A DNA stretch of 64,000 nt from Paracoccus jeotgali (GCF_002865605.1 NZ_CP025583.1:2708501-2772500), one strand, 5' to 3'. Shown: positions 43,901 through 53,423, counted from the stretch's first letter. Notes: generated from the letters alone by a model not told the origin. Numbers and translations: made by a program.

Positions 43901-45186
43901 GCGGCGGCACCCCGACCGGCCTGACCGAGGCGCTGGCCCAGCTGCGCGACGGCAGGACCGACGCGCATGCCTACCTCGACACCTGCTATGACAGGATCGA
44001 CGCGCGCGAGCCGCAGGTCGGCGCGTGGCAGTCGCTGCGCCCGCGCGAGGCGTGCCACCGCTGGCTGGACCACCATGCCGACTGGCTGGCCGGCACGCCA
44101 CTGCGCGGGCTGCCCGTGGCGATCAAGGACATCATCGATACTGCCGACATGCCCACGACCATGGGCTCGGCGCTGCATGCCGACCGGCAGCCGGCGGATG
44201 ACGCCGCCTGCGTGGCCGCGCTGCGCTCGGCCGGGGCGCTGATCCTGGGCAAGACCGTGACCACCGAATTCGCCTATTTCTCGCCCGGCAAGACCGCCAA
44301 TCCCCGCGATCTGCGCTGCACGCCCGGCGGGTCGTCCAGCGGCTCTGCGGCCGCCGTGGCGGATGGCATGGTGCCGGTGGCTCTGGGGTCGCAGACCGCG
44401 GCCTCGGTCATCCGTCCGGCGGCTTATTGCGGGACCATGGGTTATGTCGCGACGCGGGGCCTGATGTCGCTGCGCGGCGTGCAGCCGCTGGCCCAGTCGC
44501 ATGACTCTCTGGGCATCATGGGCCGCAATTTCGCGGATATCCGGCTGATCGCAGAGCTTCTGGCCGGCCCTCTGCCCACCCCTTCATTGCCGCTGCAGGG
44601 CTTGCACATCCTGCGCGTGCCGGGCGCGGCGATGGGTGACGTGTCGCCCGAGATGGAGGCGGCGATCGACAAACTGGCCGCGCAGCTGCGCGAGGCCGGT
44701 GCGACCGTCACCGATCTGGCGGATGACGGTCGCATCGCGCGTCTGGTCGCCCTGCATGGCGCGGTCATGGCCTTTGACGCCGCCCGGAACATGGCCGGCG
44801 AAGGCGCCCGGCCAGACGCGCTTAGCCCGCAATTCGCGGAGCTGCTGGAAACCGGCCGCGGGATTCCGCTTGCCGATCACGCCGCTGCCCAAGCGGAAAT
44901 CCGGCAGCTTGGTGACTGGCTAGGGGCCGCGCGCGCAGGCAGCGCCGCGATTCTGGCCCCGGCCGCGCCCGGTAGCGCGCCCGAGGGCCACGCCGCGACG
45001 GGCGCCCCGCATATGAGCCGCGCCTGGCAGGCGCTTGGCCTGCCGGTGGTTACTTGGCCCGCCGATGTGGATGCGCAGGGGCGGCCATTGGGGGCGCAGC
45101 TGATCGGGCATCGCTGGCGCGACGCCGAGCTGCTCGAGCTGGGGCGAAAGACAGCTTTACTGACTCCGTCCCCAACATTACGCTGA
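43897..45186 (+). CDS. Amidase (amidase signature family)
   Basis: 429 residues. Lys77 (VAIKDIID) and the Ser-rich loop GGSSSGS (144-150) with nucleophile Ser170 in SQTAASVIRP form the Ser-cisSer-Lys catalytic triad. The usual TGGS before the nucleophile is TAAS here. It hydrolyses a C-N amide bond. Together with the DUF1116 protein it suggests carbamoyl or ureido intermediates, but this is inference. Last gene of the Rieske operon. Confidence 0.88.
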   Translation: MSGGTPTGLTEALAQLRDGRTDAHAYLDTCYDRIDAREPQVGAWQSLRPREACHRWLDHHADWLAGTPLRGLPVAIKDIIDTADMPTTMGSALHADRQPADDAACVAALRSAGALILGKTVTTEFAYFSPGKTANPRDLRCTPGGSSSGSAAAVADGMVPVALGSQTAASVIRPAAYCGTMGYVATRGLMSLRGVQPLAQSHDSLGIMGRNFADIRLIAELLAGPLPTPSLPLQGLHILRVPGAAMGDVSPEMEAAIDKLAAQLREAGATVTDLADDGRIARLVALHGAVMAFDAARNMAGEGARPDALSPQFAELLETGRGIPLADHAAAQAEIRQLGDWLGAARAGSAAILAPAAPGSAPEGHAATGAPHMSRAWQALGLPVVTWPADVDAQGRPLGAQLIGHRWRDAELLELGRKTALLTPSPTLR

Positions 45187-45208
45187 CGATAACGGGAATT
45201 TCCGTCCG

Positions 45209-46111
45209 GTGCTGATCAATGTGACCTACATCCCTCATTTGAACGCGCTGCGCACCTTCTCGGTCGCGGCCCGGCACCTGAATTTTACAACCGCGGCGAC
45301 CGAACTGAACGTCTCGCCCTCGGCCGTCAGCCACCAGATCCGGCAGCTCGAGAGTTACCTGTCGACCAGCCTGTTCGACCGAACCGCGCGGCAACTGACC
45401 CTGACCGCCGAGGGCGAATTCCTGTTCCGCCGCCTCGACGATCCGTTCCAGAAGATCGGGCTGGCCATCGAACAGATGCGGACCCCGCTGAGCACCAAGA
45501 GCATCAGCCTGTTGTGCCGCCCGTTCTTTTCCAGCCTGTGGCTCGCCCCGCGCCTGCGCAGCCTGTGGACGACGCTGCCCGGCATCGACCTGAACCTGAT
45601 CCACAAGACCAGTTTCACCCTCGCCGATGCCGAGACCGCGGACATCGCCATCCTCTGGGGCAAGGGAAACTGGCCGGAAATGACTTGCGAGCGGCTGGTC
45701 AAGGGCACGCTGACCCCGATCATGGGCCGCCAACTGGCGAAGATCGCGGGCGTCCCCGAAAAACCGTCCGATCTGGCGCGCTATACCCTGCTGCACGAGG
45801 AAAACCGGACCCATTGGGCGACATGGCTGGAACGCGCCGGGGTTCCCAACCTGAAAACCAGCGGTTCCGCGCTGGTGGACGACACCAATGTCCGGCTTCA
45901 GCAGGTGCTGAACGGGCAGGGCATCATGCTGAGCGACCCGGCCCTGCTGTCCGAGCTGCTGGCCTGTGGCGAGTTGATCCGCCCGTTCGATCTGACGCTG
46001 GGGGAGTATTCCTATTATCTCGCCTGGCCCTCCCGGCGACCGCCGGAGACGCGCGTCCGTCGCGTCATCGACTGGCTGCTCGCCGAGAGCCGGACCAATG
46101 CCAGCAACTGA
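45209..46111 (+). CDS. LysR-family regulator of the catabolic island (GcvA-like)
   Basis: 300 residues. HTH: HLNALRTFSVAARHLNFTTAATELNVSPSAVSHQIRQLE; the C-terminal domain is the LysR effector fold. Two GTG starts are possible (45209 and 45221). It follows the amidase by 22 bases on the same strand and is the only regulator in the island, so it is the likely partner of the ATGAG-N5-CTCAT operators. Effector unknown. Confidence 0.88.
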   Translation: MLINVTYIPHLNALRTFSVAARHLNFTTAATELNVSPSAVSHQIRQLESYLSTSLFDRTARQLTLTAEGEFLFRRLDDPFQKIGLAIEQMRTPLSTKSISLLCRPFFSSLWLAPRLRSLWTTLPGIDLNLIHKTSFTLADAETADIAILWGKGNWPEMTCERLVKGTLTPIMGRQLAKIAGVPEKPSDLARYTLLHEENRTHWATWLERAGVPNLKTSGSALVDDTNVRLQQVLNGQGIMLSDPALLSELLACGELIRPFDLTLGEYSYYLAWPSRRPPETRVRRVIDWLLAESRTNASN

Positions 46112-46201
46112 CGCACATGCCCTGCCACATTCGCAGACGGATGAAACAGAGAAGACGCAACCAACCGGCGGGCTTCAGCCCCGGGACAAGGAGACACAGG
46201 A

Positions 46202-47020
46202 ATGAGCTTCAAGAACGTGCTGGTTGCCTATACCGGCCACGAATCCAGCATGGCCGCCCTGCGACATGCCATCAAGATCGCGGTCCACAATGACGGCTGG
46301 CTGACCGGGGTTCTGGGGCATGGGCAGCCGCCGCTCGAGCGGCACATGGCCGCCCATCTGCCCCACGACATTCTGGTCTCGCTGCGAGAGTTCGACCGCC
46401 AGCGGATCGACGAGGCCCGCCGCGTGTTCGAGACGACGGTCGAGAAGCACAACTGGTCGGACAAGTCCGCCTTCGTCGATCTGGATGTCGAGCATGGCGC
46501 ACCTCTGGCGGATTTCGGGCGCACATTCGACCTGATCGTGATGGGCATGCACCGCACCGCCTCGGCCGAGCCGCATATGGCCGCCAGCCCCGACCTGATG
46601 GCCCTGCATAGCGGGCGGCCGGTGCTGGTCGTGCCCAGCAATTTCGACGCCCCGGGCCTGGCCGAGAACATGCTGCTGGCTTGGGACGGCAAGCGCGCCG
46701 CGGCCCGAGCGGTGGGCGACGCCATGTCGCTGCTGCGCGAGCGGGGGCGCGTCACGGTCCTGACCATCGGCAGCCAACCCGCGCCGGGGACCAGCCAATT
46801 GATCCAGAACCTGTGCCATCACGGCGTGGATGCCCGGCACGTCCACCAGCCCCGGAAAGGCCCGATCGCCCGCAGCATCCTGGAGGCCGCCGACACCGCC
46901 GGCGCCAAGGCGATCATCATGGGGGCGTTCGAGCACAGCAAGTTCTCGCAGGACCTGTGGGGCGGGGTCACGAGCGATGTGATGCGCGACGCGCATCTCC
47001 CGGTGTTCATGTCGCATTGA
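46202..47020 (+). CDS. Universal stress protein with tandem Usp domains
   Basis: 272 residues, two Usp folds: residues about 1-148 (MSFKNVLVAYTG ... DLIVMGMHRTA..GRPVLVVP) and 155-272 (NMLLAWDGKRAAARA ... AKAIIMGAFEHSKFSQDLWGGVTSDVMRDAHLPVFMSH). The second domain has the G-x9-G-S/T like ATP-binding segment in GAFEHSKFSQ. SD: AAGGAG at 46188-46193. May protect cells under stress; the neighbouring catabolic genes suggest co-occurrence, not proven co-regulation. Confidence 0.9.
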   Translation: MSFKNVLVAYTGHESSMAALRHAIKIAVHNDGWLTGVLGHGQPPLERHMAAHLPHDILVSLREFDRQRIDEARRVFETTVEKHNWSDKSAFVDLDVEHGAPLADFGRTFDLIVMGMHRTASAEPHMAASPDLMALHSGRPVLVVPSNFDAPGLAENMLLAWDGKRAAARAVGDAMSLLRERGRVTVLTIGSQPAPGTSQLIQNLCHHGVDARHVHQPRKGPIARSILEAADTAGAKAIIMGAFEHSKFSQDLWGGVTSDVMRDAHLPVFMSH

Positions 47021-47383
47021 CGGGGTGGGGCTGAGGCGGATGGGCGGCCCATTCCGAAAGTCGTGTAGCTCTCGGCGGTGTTATCCGCCGCAGCGCGCTT
47101 AATGGGTTCTGGCACAGGTAAAGAGGCGACGCGCTCCGACGCTAGGGATGATAGTTTGCGCGGCACGTTGATCACGGCAGCGCCTTGGCCACGCAGGCCG
47201 TCGAAGCGGCAATACCGCACGCCGCCGGCCATCGCTGCGTTGGCTGCCCCGATGAATGCGCTCCAGCATCAGCACCGCCAAGACCCGCGGCGACCCTCCG
47301 CTTCCTCGCAACCGGGAACCATCCCGCACCTCCCCGCGTTCATCACGTTCAATCACATTTTCAGCAGCACGAGAGGGCCCGAC
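47021..47383. other. Intergenic region before the GMC dehydrogenase operon
   Basis: 363 bases. It contains a perfect CGGCGG-N6-CCGCCG hairpin (47073-47090), followed by no T-run, and the candidate EcfG-type promoter at 47315-47340. Short ORFs in it have no recognisable product. Confidence 0.5.
47315..47340 (+). promoter_or_regulatory. Candidate EcfG-type promoter of the GMC dehydrogenase operon
   Basis: GGAAC (47315-47319), 17 bases, CGTT (47337-47340): a perfect match to GGAAC-N17-CGTT. It lies 43 bases before the ATG of the subunit 3 gene, so a 5' UTR of about 35 bases is expected. Confidence 0.55.
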
Positions 47384-48145
47384 ATGGCAGATCGTGATCG
47401 ACCTCAGGGGTCGAAACCAGACCCCATGGCGCGGCACCCCGACGCGCACAGATGGGGAGAGCTGGACCGGCGGGCGTTTCTTGGCGCGACAGCGGGCGGC
47501 TCGGTTCTGGCGCTGACCGCTGCGCGCGTTTCGGCGCAGGAAGTCGAGGCCGTGCCGCTGGAGAATGTCGAGCGGCAGTTCTTTCAGCCCCATGAATGGG
47601 CGCTGATGCTCGCGCTGTGCGACACGCTCATTCCGGCTGAGGGCGAGGGGCCGGGCGCGCTGGAGGCACGGGTGCCGGTCTTCATCGACCGTCAGCTTGC
47701 CAGCTTCTGGGGGCAGGCCGACTGGTGGTATATGGAGGGGCCGCATTATCCCGACGCGAACCCGCTGCAAGGCTTCCAGTCCCCCCTGACCATGGCCCAG
47801 ATCTTCCGCGGCGGGATCGAGCATTTCGATGACTGGTGCCGGGACAATCACGGCGGCGCACTTGTCGATCTGGACGCAAACGCGCGCCATGCCGCAGTGA
47901 CGGAGTTGATGGACCACAAGACCGGCCTGCCGCCCGAGCTTCGCGACTTCCCGGATTTTCTGCTGACCAGCCTGCGGCAAGGCTATCTGTCCGACCCCCG
48001 GCACGGCGGCAACCATCAGATGCTGGCGTGGAAGCATGTGGGCTATCCCGGCGCGCGGGGCAATTTCCTGGAATGGACCGATCCGGCGCGGGACGACATG
48101 CCCTATCCGCTGGGCCCGGTGTCGATCGAGGGGGACCGGGGGTAA
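47384..48145 (+). CDS. Gluconate 2-dehydrogenase subunit 3-like protein (Tat signal)
   Basis: 253 residues. The N-terminus has a twin-arginine-like signal DRRAFLGATAGGSVLALTAARVSAQ, implying export of the folded complex. The body (FFQPHEWALMLALCDTLIP; LPPELRDFPDFLLTSLRQGYLSD) matches the Gluconate_2-dh3 family, the small subunit of GMC-type dehydrogenases. Its stop shares a base with the flavoprotein start (TAATG). Confidence 0.85.
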   Translation: MADRDRPQGSKPDPMARHPDAHRWGELDRRAFLGATAGGSVLALTAARVSAQEVEAVPLENVERQFFQPHEWALMLALCDTLIPAEGEGPGALEARVPVFIDRQLASFWGQADWWYMEGPHYPDANPLQGFQSPLTMAQIFRGGIEHFDDWCRDNHGGALVDLDANARHAAVTELMDHKTGLPPELRDFPDFLLTSLRQGYLSDPRHGGNHQMLAWKHVGYPGARGNFLEWTDPARDDMPYPLGPVSIEGDRG

Positions 48146-49914
48146 TGGCACGAGAGATGCAAAGGAAGGACGTCGTCATCATCGGGCTGGGCTGGACCGG
48201 CTCGATCCTGGCGATGGAGCTGGCGCAAGAGGGGCTGGATATCGTCGCGCTCGAGCGGGGGCCGATGCGGCGCACCAATCCCGACTTCCGCTATCCGATC
48301 AATACCGACGAACTGACCCACGCGCATTATTTCACCCTGATGCAGCGGCCGCGCGAATCCACGCTGACCATGCGCCACACGCCCGACCAGCTGGCGCTGC
48401 CATATCGTCGCCTCGGCTCGTTCCTGCCGGGTCACGGGGTCGGGGGCGCGGGCGTCCACTGGAACGGCCAGAACTGGCGGCCCGAGGCGGCCGAGTTCCG
48501 CCTGCACAGCTATGTCACCGAGACCTTCGGCGCCGACATCATCCCCGAGGACATGCAGATCCAGGACTGGGGCGTCACCTATGACGAGCTTGAGCCCCAT
48601 TTCGACCGGTGGGAGCGGCTGATCGGCTGCACCGGCATCGCCGGAAACCTGAATGGCTAGATCCGCCCCGGCGGCAACCCGTTTGAGGCGCCGCGCAGCG
48701 CCGAATATCCGCTGCCGCCCTTGCCGCAGGCCAGCGCGTCGCGGCGCTTTCACGAGGCGGCGGAAGGCTTGGGGCTGCACCCCTTTCCGCGTCCCGGCGG
48801 CAACGCGTCGCGGGCCTATACCAACGAATACGGGATGCAGCTTGGCCCCTGCACCTATTGCGGTTTCTGCGAGTGGTACGGGTGCTACAACTACTCCAAG
48901 GCCTCGCCGCAGACCTGCGTCCTCGACGCGCTCTATCGCCAGCCTAATGTCGAGATCCGCACCGATTCCAACGTGATGAAGGTCGAGTTGTCACAGGACG
49001 GCAAGCACGCGACCGGCGTCACCTATCTGGACGAGAACCTCGAAGAGGTGTTCCAGCCGGCCGATCTGGTGCTGATCTGCGCCTATTCCATCCACAACGT
49101 GCACCTGTTGCTGCATTCCGGCATCGGCACGCCCTACGACCCGGCCACGGGCGAAGGCGTGGTCGGACGCAACTATTCCTATCAGATGATGGGCGGGACC
49201 AGCTGCTTCTTTGACGATGCCGAGTTCAAGCCCTTTGCCGGCGCCGGCATCGAGGGCACCTGCGTGATGGATTTCGGCATCGAGCAGATCGATTTCGGCC
49301 GCGAGGGCTTTATCGGCGGCAGCTATCTCAGCGTCGGCCTGACCAACGGCCAGCCGATCCGCTCGATGCCGCTGCCAGAGGGGACGCCGCGTTGGGGGGC
49401 GGAATGGAAGCAGGCGATCGGGCAGTGGTACGGAAAATCGCTCAGCATCGGCAGTCACGGTTCGAACATGAGCTATCGCGACTGCTATCTGGATCTGGAC
49501 CCGACCTATCGCGACCCCTTCGGGCGGCCGCTGCTGCGCATGACCTTCGACTGGAAGCCGAACGACATCCGCATGACCCAATTCATGAAGCGCCAGACCG
49601 AGGCGCTGGCCGAGGCCATGCAGCCGACCAGCTGGAATTCGAGCTACAAGGACGAAAACAGCCATTACGACATCCGGCCTTACCAGACGACGCATAATGT
49701 CGGGGGTGCGATCATGGGCACCGATCCCGCGACCAGTGCGGTCAATCGCTATCTGCAAAGCTGGGACGTGCCGAATGTGTGGGTGTCGGGGGCGTCGGCC
49801 TTTCCGCAGAACATCCAGTTCAACCCGACCGGGGCGGTCGGGGCCCTGACCTACTGGATGGCCGATGCGTTGCGGGATTACATCCGCGATCCGCGTCCCA
49901 TGGGTGAAGGATGA
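48145..49914 (+). pseudogene. GMC-family FAD dehydrogenase large subunit interrupted by an in-frame TAG
   Basis: The gene starts at 48145 (MAREMQRKDVVIIGLGWTGS, FAD Rossmann motif GLGWTGS). It stays in frame to 49914, ending with the substrate domain NVWVSGASAFPQNIQFNPTGAVG, the GMC_oxred_C signature. A TAG at 48658-48660 splits it after residue 171, between NLNG and IRPGGNPFEAP. Flanking codons are intact, so one C-to-T change of CAG would explain it. About 589 residues if read through. Could be a sequencing error. Confidence 0.8.
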
Positions 49915-49920
49915 TCGGCT

Positions 49921-51273
49921 ATGGTAACCTTTCTTCGCATTCTCGGACTGCTTGTCATCCTGGCCGTGGTGGCGGTGATCGGCCTGATCTTCTGGCCGCT
50001 GAACACCACCGAGGCGGACCGGATTACCCTGGCGCCCGACGTCATGGCCTGGCCCGACGTTCCGGCAGAGGACTATCCCCGGCTGGCCACCATCGCCGCC
50101 GATTGCAGCGCCTGCCACACGGCGGATGATGGCGAGCCCTTTGCCGGCGGGCGGGCCTTCCCGACGCCGATGGGGGTGATCTATGCCGCCAACATCACCC
50201 CGGACCCCGAGACGGGGATCGGTGACTATAGCCTCGACCAGTTCCGCGCCGCGCTGGTGGACGGCATCCGCGCGGACGGCGCACACCTGTATCCCGCGAT
50301 GCCCTACGCCAGTTTCCGCAAGCTGGCAGAGCGCGACGTCGAGGCGATCTATCGCTACCTGATGGACAACGTGCAGCCGGTGAACGCGCCCGAGCGCGAG
50401 GTGCAGATGACCTTCCCGTTCAACATGCGCTTCGGCGTCCGGGCGTGGAAATGGCTGGCCCTGCCGAAACCCGGCTTTCAGCCGCCCGACGACCCGGTTC
50501 TTGCGCGCGGTGCCTATCTGGTCGAAGGCCCCGAACATTGCGGCGCCTGCCATACCGAGCGCAACATCTTCTATATCGAAAAAGGCTATTCCGCCGCCGA
50601 CGCCGACTTCCTGATGGGCGGCGATCTGAATGGCTGGCCGGCACCCGCCTTGCGCGGCCCGGATGGTGCGCCCGCGCGCTGGTCGGCCGAGAACCTGCGG
50701 GCCTATCTGCAGGACGGCCGCAACGATCACAACGCCACCGCCGGCGAGATGACGCTGGTGACAGAGCATTCGCTGCAGCACCTTCCCGACAGCGACATCA
50801 ACGCCATCGTCACCTATCTGCGTCATCTGGCGCCGAATGGTGGCGGGGACGAGCCGCCGCCGCTGCCCGACACCACCGCCGAACGCATGTGGACCGCCGC
50901 CGCAGAGGGAGAGACGGCAGCGCTGCTGGCCTCGGCCGATCCGGCCGCGCTGGATCTGGGGGCGAGGCTGTATCTCGACAACTGCTCTGCCTGCCACCTG
51001 ATCGACGGCAAGGGTGCGCCGCGGGTCATTCCGGAACTCGACGCCAATCCCGTCGTCACCTCGGACGCGACCGAGGGGCTGCTTCAGATGATCCTGCATG
51101 GCGACACCATGCCCTCGACCGCAGGCGCGCCGCTGAAACTCGCCATGCCGGGCTTTGCCGACAGGCTGAATGACGAGGAAATTGCGGCGCTTGCCAGCTT
51201 TGTCCGCACGGCTTGGTCGAACGCGGCCAGCCCGATCACGGCCGAAGCGGTGTCGGAGTCGCGCGGCGAGTGA
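49921..51273 (+). CDS. Triheme cytochrome c subunit of the GMC dehydrogenase
   Basis: 450 residues. An N-terminal hydrophobic anchor (residues 4-25) is followed by three CxxCH haem sites at Cys62-His66, Cys207-His211 and Cys355-His359. This layout is that of the cytochrome c subunit of gluconate/alcohol/sorbitol dehydrogenases, which passes electrons from the flavoprotein to the membrane quinone pool from the periplasm. It lies 6 bases past the flavoprotein stop. Confidence 0.93.
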   Translation: MVTFLRILGLLVILAVVAVIGLIFWPLNTTEADRITLAPDVMAWPDVPAEDYPRLATIAADCSACHTADDGEPFAGGRAFPTPMGVIYAANITPDPETGIGDYSLDQFRAALVDGIRADGAHLYPAMPYASFRKLAERDVEAIYRYLMDNVQPVNAPEREVQMTFPFNMRFGVRAWKWLALPKPGFQPPDDPVLARGAYLVEGPEHCGACHTERNIFYIEKGYSAADADFLMGGDLNGWPAPALRGPDGAPARWSAENLRAYLQDGRNDHNATAGEMTLVTEHSLQHLPDSDINAIVTYLRHLAPNGGGDEPPPLPDTTAERMWTAAAEGETAALLASADPAALDLGARLYLDNCSACHLIDGKGAPRVIPELDANPVVTSDATEGLLQMILHGDTMPSTAGAPLKLAMPGFADRLNDEEIAALASFVRTAWSNAASPITAEAVSESRGE

Positions 51274-51446
51274 CGCCGCGCAGATTGCCGACCTGCCTTG
51301 GGCGCAGGTCGGCAGCTGGCGCGCTCGCGCCGCATCTTCCGCCGTCCGGACTTGGCCCGGTGGCGGCCGGGTCTCGCGCGAGCTTTCCGACCGTCGCAGC
51401 GCGTGACCCCGGATCAGAACAGGCGCCGGTCGGTAAGGAGGAAATC

Positions 51447-52034
51447 ATGGCCATCCGGCTTGAACAGATGCACCCCGCCGTTGTCCACTTTCCCATCGCC
51501 ACGCTGCCCCTGGCGGTGGGTGCGGACCTGCTGGGGTCGCTGACCGATAACCCCTCGCTGCGCAGCTTCGGCCGCGGCGCGATCGCCGTGGCCGCCGCCG
51601 GCACGGTCGCCGCCGCCGTCACCGGCCTGATCGCGGGTGAAGAGGTCAATGTCGAAGGCCCCGCCCGCGACAAGCTGATGACGCACCGGAACCTGAACGC
51701 TGTGGTGACATTGGCCGCCACCTGCATGGCGTTCTGGCGCGCGAACAACGATCGCCCCGGCGCAGGCTATCTCGCAACCGGCGTCGCTGCCCTGGGAACG
51801 CTGGCCTACACCGCCTATCTGGGTGGCCAGCTGGTCTATGAAACCGGCGTCGGCGTCGGCCCCGCAGGCGGCGTCTACCGCGAGGACGCGCCCACGTTCG
51901 GCCCGCAAAGCCCGGGCCGCTTCATCGAGGCGGCGGCAGAGGATCTGCAGGCCGGCCTCGGCCACCTGATCGACGAGGTCGGCGAGGGGTATCTGGTGCC
52001 CTCCATCGCGGGAAAGCAGAACCCGACAAGTTGA
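51447..52034 (+). CDS. DUF2231-like inner membrane protein
   Basis: 195 residues. The N-terminal MHPAVVHFPIATLPLAVGADLLG is the DUF2231 signature; four hydrophobic helices (17-31, 44-66, 82-97, 105-123) precede a hydrophilic tail. SD AAGGAGG at 51435-51441. Role unknown; DUF2231 proteins often sit in stress or metal loci. Confidence 0.8.
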   Translation: MAIRLEQMHPAVVHFPIATLPLAVGADLLGSLTDNPSLRSFGRGAIAVAAAGTVAAAVTGLIAGEEVNVEGPARDKLMTHRNLNAVVTLAATCMAFWRANNDRPGAGYLATGVAALGTLAYTAYLGGQLVYETGVGVGPAGGVYREDAPTFGPQSPGRFIEAAAEDLQAGLGHLIDEVGEGYLVPSIAGKQNPTS

Positions 52035-52127
52035 ACGCATGGGTGGGCCGCTGATTGTCGGCGCCGCGCGTGACGCGGAGAGGCATTTCCCCGACCCTGG
52101 GCGAGCGGCTTCGATTCCTCCAATTCA

Positions 52128-52153
52128 GGAACCATCCGCACGATCTTCGGGTT
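52128..52153 (+). promoter_or_regulatory. Candidate EcfG-type promoter upstream of the exported protein
   Basis: GGAAC (52128-52132), 17 bases, GGTT (52150-52153), one base from GGAAC-N17-CGTT. The 5' UTR to the ATG at 52317 would be about 150 bases, longer than for the other sites, so this is the weakest. Confidence 0.3.
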
Positions 52154-52316
52154 TCGTTGATGCACCAATTGGAAACCGGATCAGCGCCTCGCAGTCGAGG
52201 CCAGTCGGCATGGGACCAGATCCCGCCCGGCGCATCCGATCCGGCCCGGCCGCAGAGCGCCGGTAGCGGCCAGCCTCCCTGTCATGACCCGGCGCCCATC
52301 GAGAAGGAGAGACGAT

Positions 52317-52955
52317 ATGAGACCCCTCACGACAATCCTTGGCACGGCCGCAGCGCTGGTGGCCCTTGGCGGGGCCGGCATGGCCCAGCAGAGCGACGGC
52401 ACCTGGCGAGCCGATCTCGCGCCCCTCAACGCCGAGGCGGCCGGCGGCGAGGCTGGCGGCACCGCGACTCTGGCGGTCTCGGGCGACACGTTGACCATCA
52501 CGGTGGACGCCACGGGGATGCCGCCCGGAATCATGCACCTCCAGCATTTCCACGGCTTCACCGAGGGCGACGACGCATCCCGCTGCCCGTCACCCGAGGC
52601 TGATGCCAATGGCGACGGCGTCATCGACCTGATCGAAACCGAAGCACTCGCCGGGACGACCATGGTCCCCTTCCATGACGATCCGGTCAGCATGGCCATC
52701 GTCTCCGACAGCTATCCGGTGGCGGCGGACGACGGCACCTATCACTATGAACAAAGCGTCCCGCTCGCCGACCTCACCGCGGCGTTCAGCGAGGCATTCC
52801 CTGGTCAGGAACTCGATTTCGAGCGCCGCGTCGTGTTCCTGCATGGCGTCGCCGAGGACAGCCAACTGCCGGATACCGCCCAATCGCTCGGCGACGTGCC
52901 CGCGCATGTAACGCTGCCGATCGCCTGCGGAGAACTGCGGAAGGCGGAGAGCTGA
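52317..52955 (+). CDS. Exported protein with metal-binding-like HLQHFHG motif
   Basis: 212 residues. Signal peptide MRPLTTILGTAAALVALGGAGMA. The mature part has ATLAVSGDTLTITVDATGMPPGIMHLQHFHGF and a calcium-like loop EADANGDGVIDLIET, reminiscent of EF-hand-type loops and CHRD/SOD-like beta-sandwiches, though no family is certain. SD AAGGAGA. Periplasmic or secreted; function unknown. Confidence 0.7.
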   Translation: MRPLTTILGTAAALVALGGAGMAQQSDGTWRADLAPLNAEAAGGEAGGTATLAVSGDTLTITVDATGMPPGIMHLQHFHGFTEGDDASRCPSPEADANGDGVIDLIETEALAGTTMVPFHDDPVSMAIVSDSYPVAADDGTYHYEQSVPLADLTAAFSEAFPGQELDFERRVVFLHGVAEDSQLPDTAQSLGDVPAHVTLPIACGELRKAES

Positions 52956-53089
52956 TCAAGGGACGGGATGGCGGCGACTCTCGGCGTCGTCACAATACCC
53001 GCGTCGGGAGATTTCCCGGAAGATCAGTCCAAAGCAGAGGGCGGTGGCGTCTGCGCCACCGCCTCGCAAAGGTGACTAAGAGCTGAACC

Positions 53090-53386
53090 TTAATGCCGAT
53101 GCTCCGGCAGATCCGTCAGCTGGTCCTTGGTCATCGTGGTGGTGGCGTGGACGTTGCCGCTCTCGTCGCGCATGAAGTTGAGGTTCGCGACCGGAAGCGC
53201 CACCGGCTTCGCGCCGATCCCGAGGAAGCCGCCGACGTCGACCACGACCTGTGCCGACGGGCCGGTGCCGTGGAAATGCGAGACGTCGCCGATATGGCTA
53301 TCGTCCGGGCCATAGACATTGGCGCCTTCCAGATTGGCCGAGGTCAGCTCTTCGGGGCGAAGGGGCGTATGCTTGGAATGATCCAT
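53090..53386 (-). CDS. PRC-barrel domain protein
   Basis: 98 residues. ANVYGPDDSHIGDVSHFHG and VVVDVGGFLGIGAKPVALPVANLNF are the PRC-barrel pattern. Start at 53386: AGGAG lies 7-11 bases upstream, whereas an ATG at 53389 would have the SD too close. A good EcfG-type promoter precedes it, and many PRC-barrel genes of alphaproteobacteria are in the general stress regulon. Confidence 0.85.
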   Translation of the reverse strand: MDHSKHTPLRPEELTSANLEGANVYGPDDSHIGDVSHFHGTGPSAQVVVDVGGFLGIGAKPVALPVANLNFMRDESGNVHATTTMTKDQLTDLPEHRH

Positions 53387-53423
53387 CATGTTCTCCTGAA
53401 ATTCTGGTTGCTGTCGCTCGATC

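Noticed and set aside
45192..45205. ACGG-GAATTT-CCGT before the LysR gene at 45209
   Set aside because: Only 4-bp arms and overlapping the end of the amidase gap; too weak to call.
48658..48660. TAG read as pyrrolysine or selenocysteine-like recoding
   Set aside because: Alphaproteobacteria have no pyrrolysine system at such genes, and TAG is not a Sec codon; a nonsense change or sequencing error is simpler.
48991..51099. 702-codon minus-strand frame opposite GMC and cytochrome c genes
   Set aside because: The plus strand encodes three CxxCH haem motifs; the minus frame is compositional shadow.
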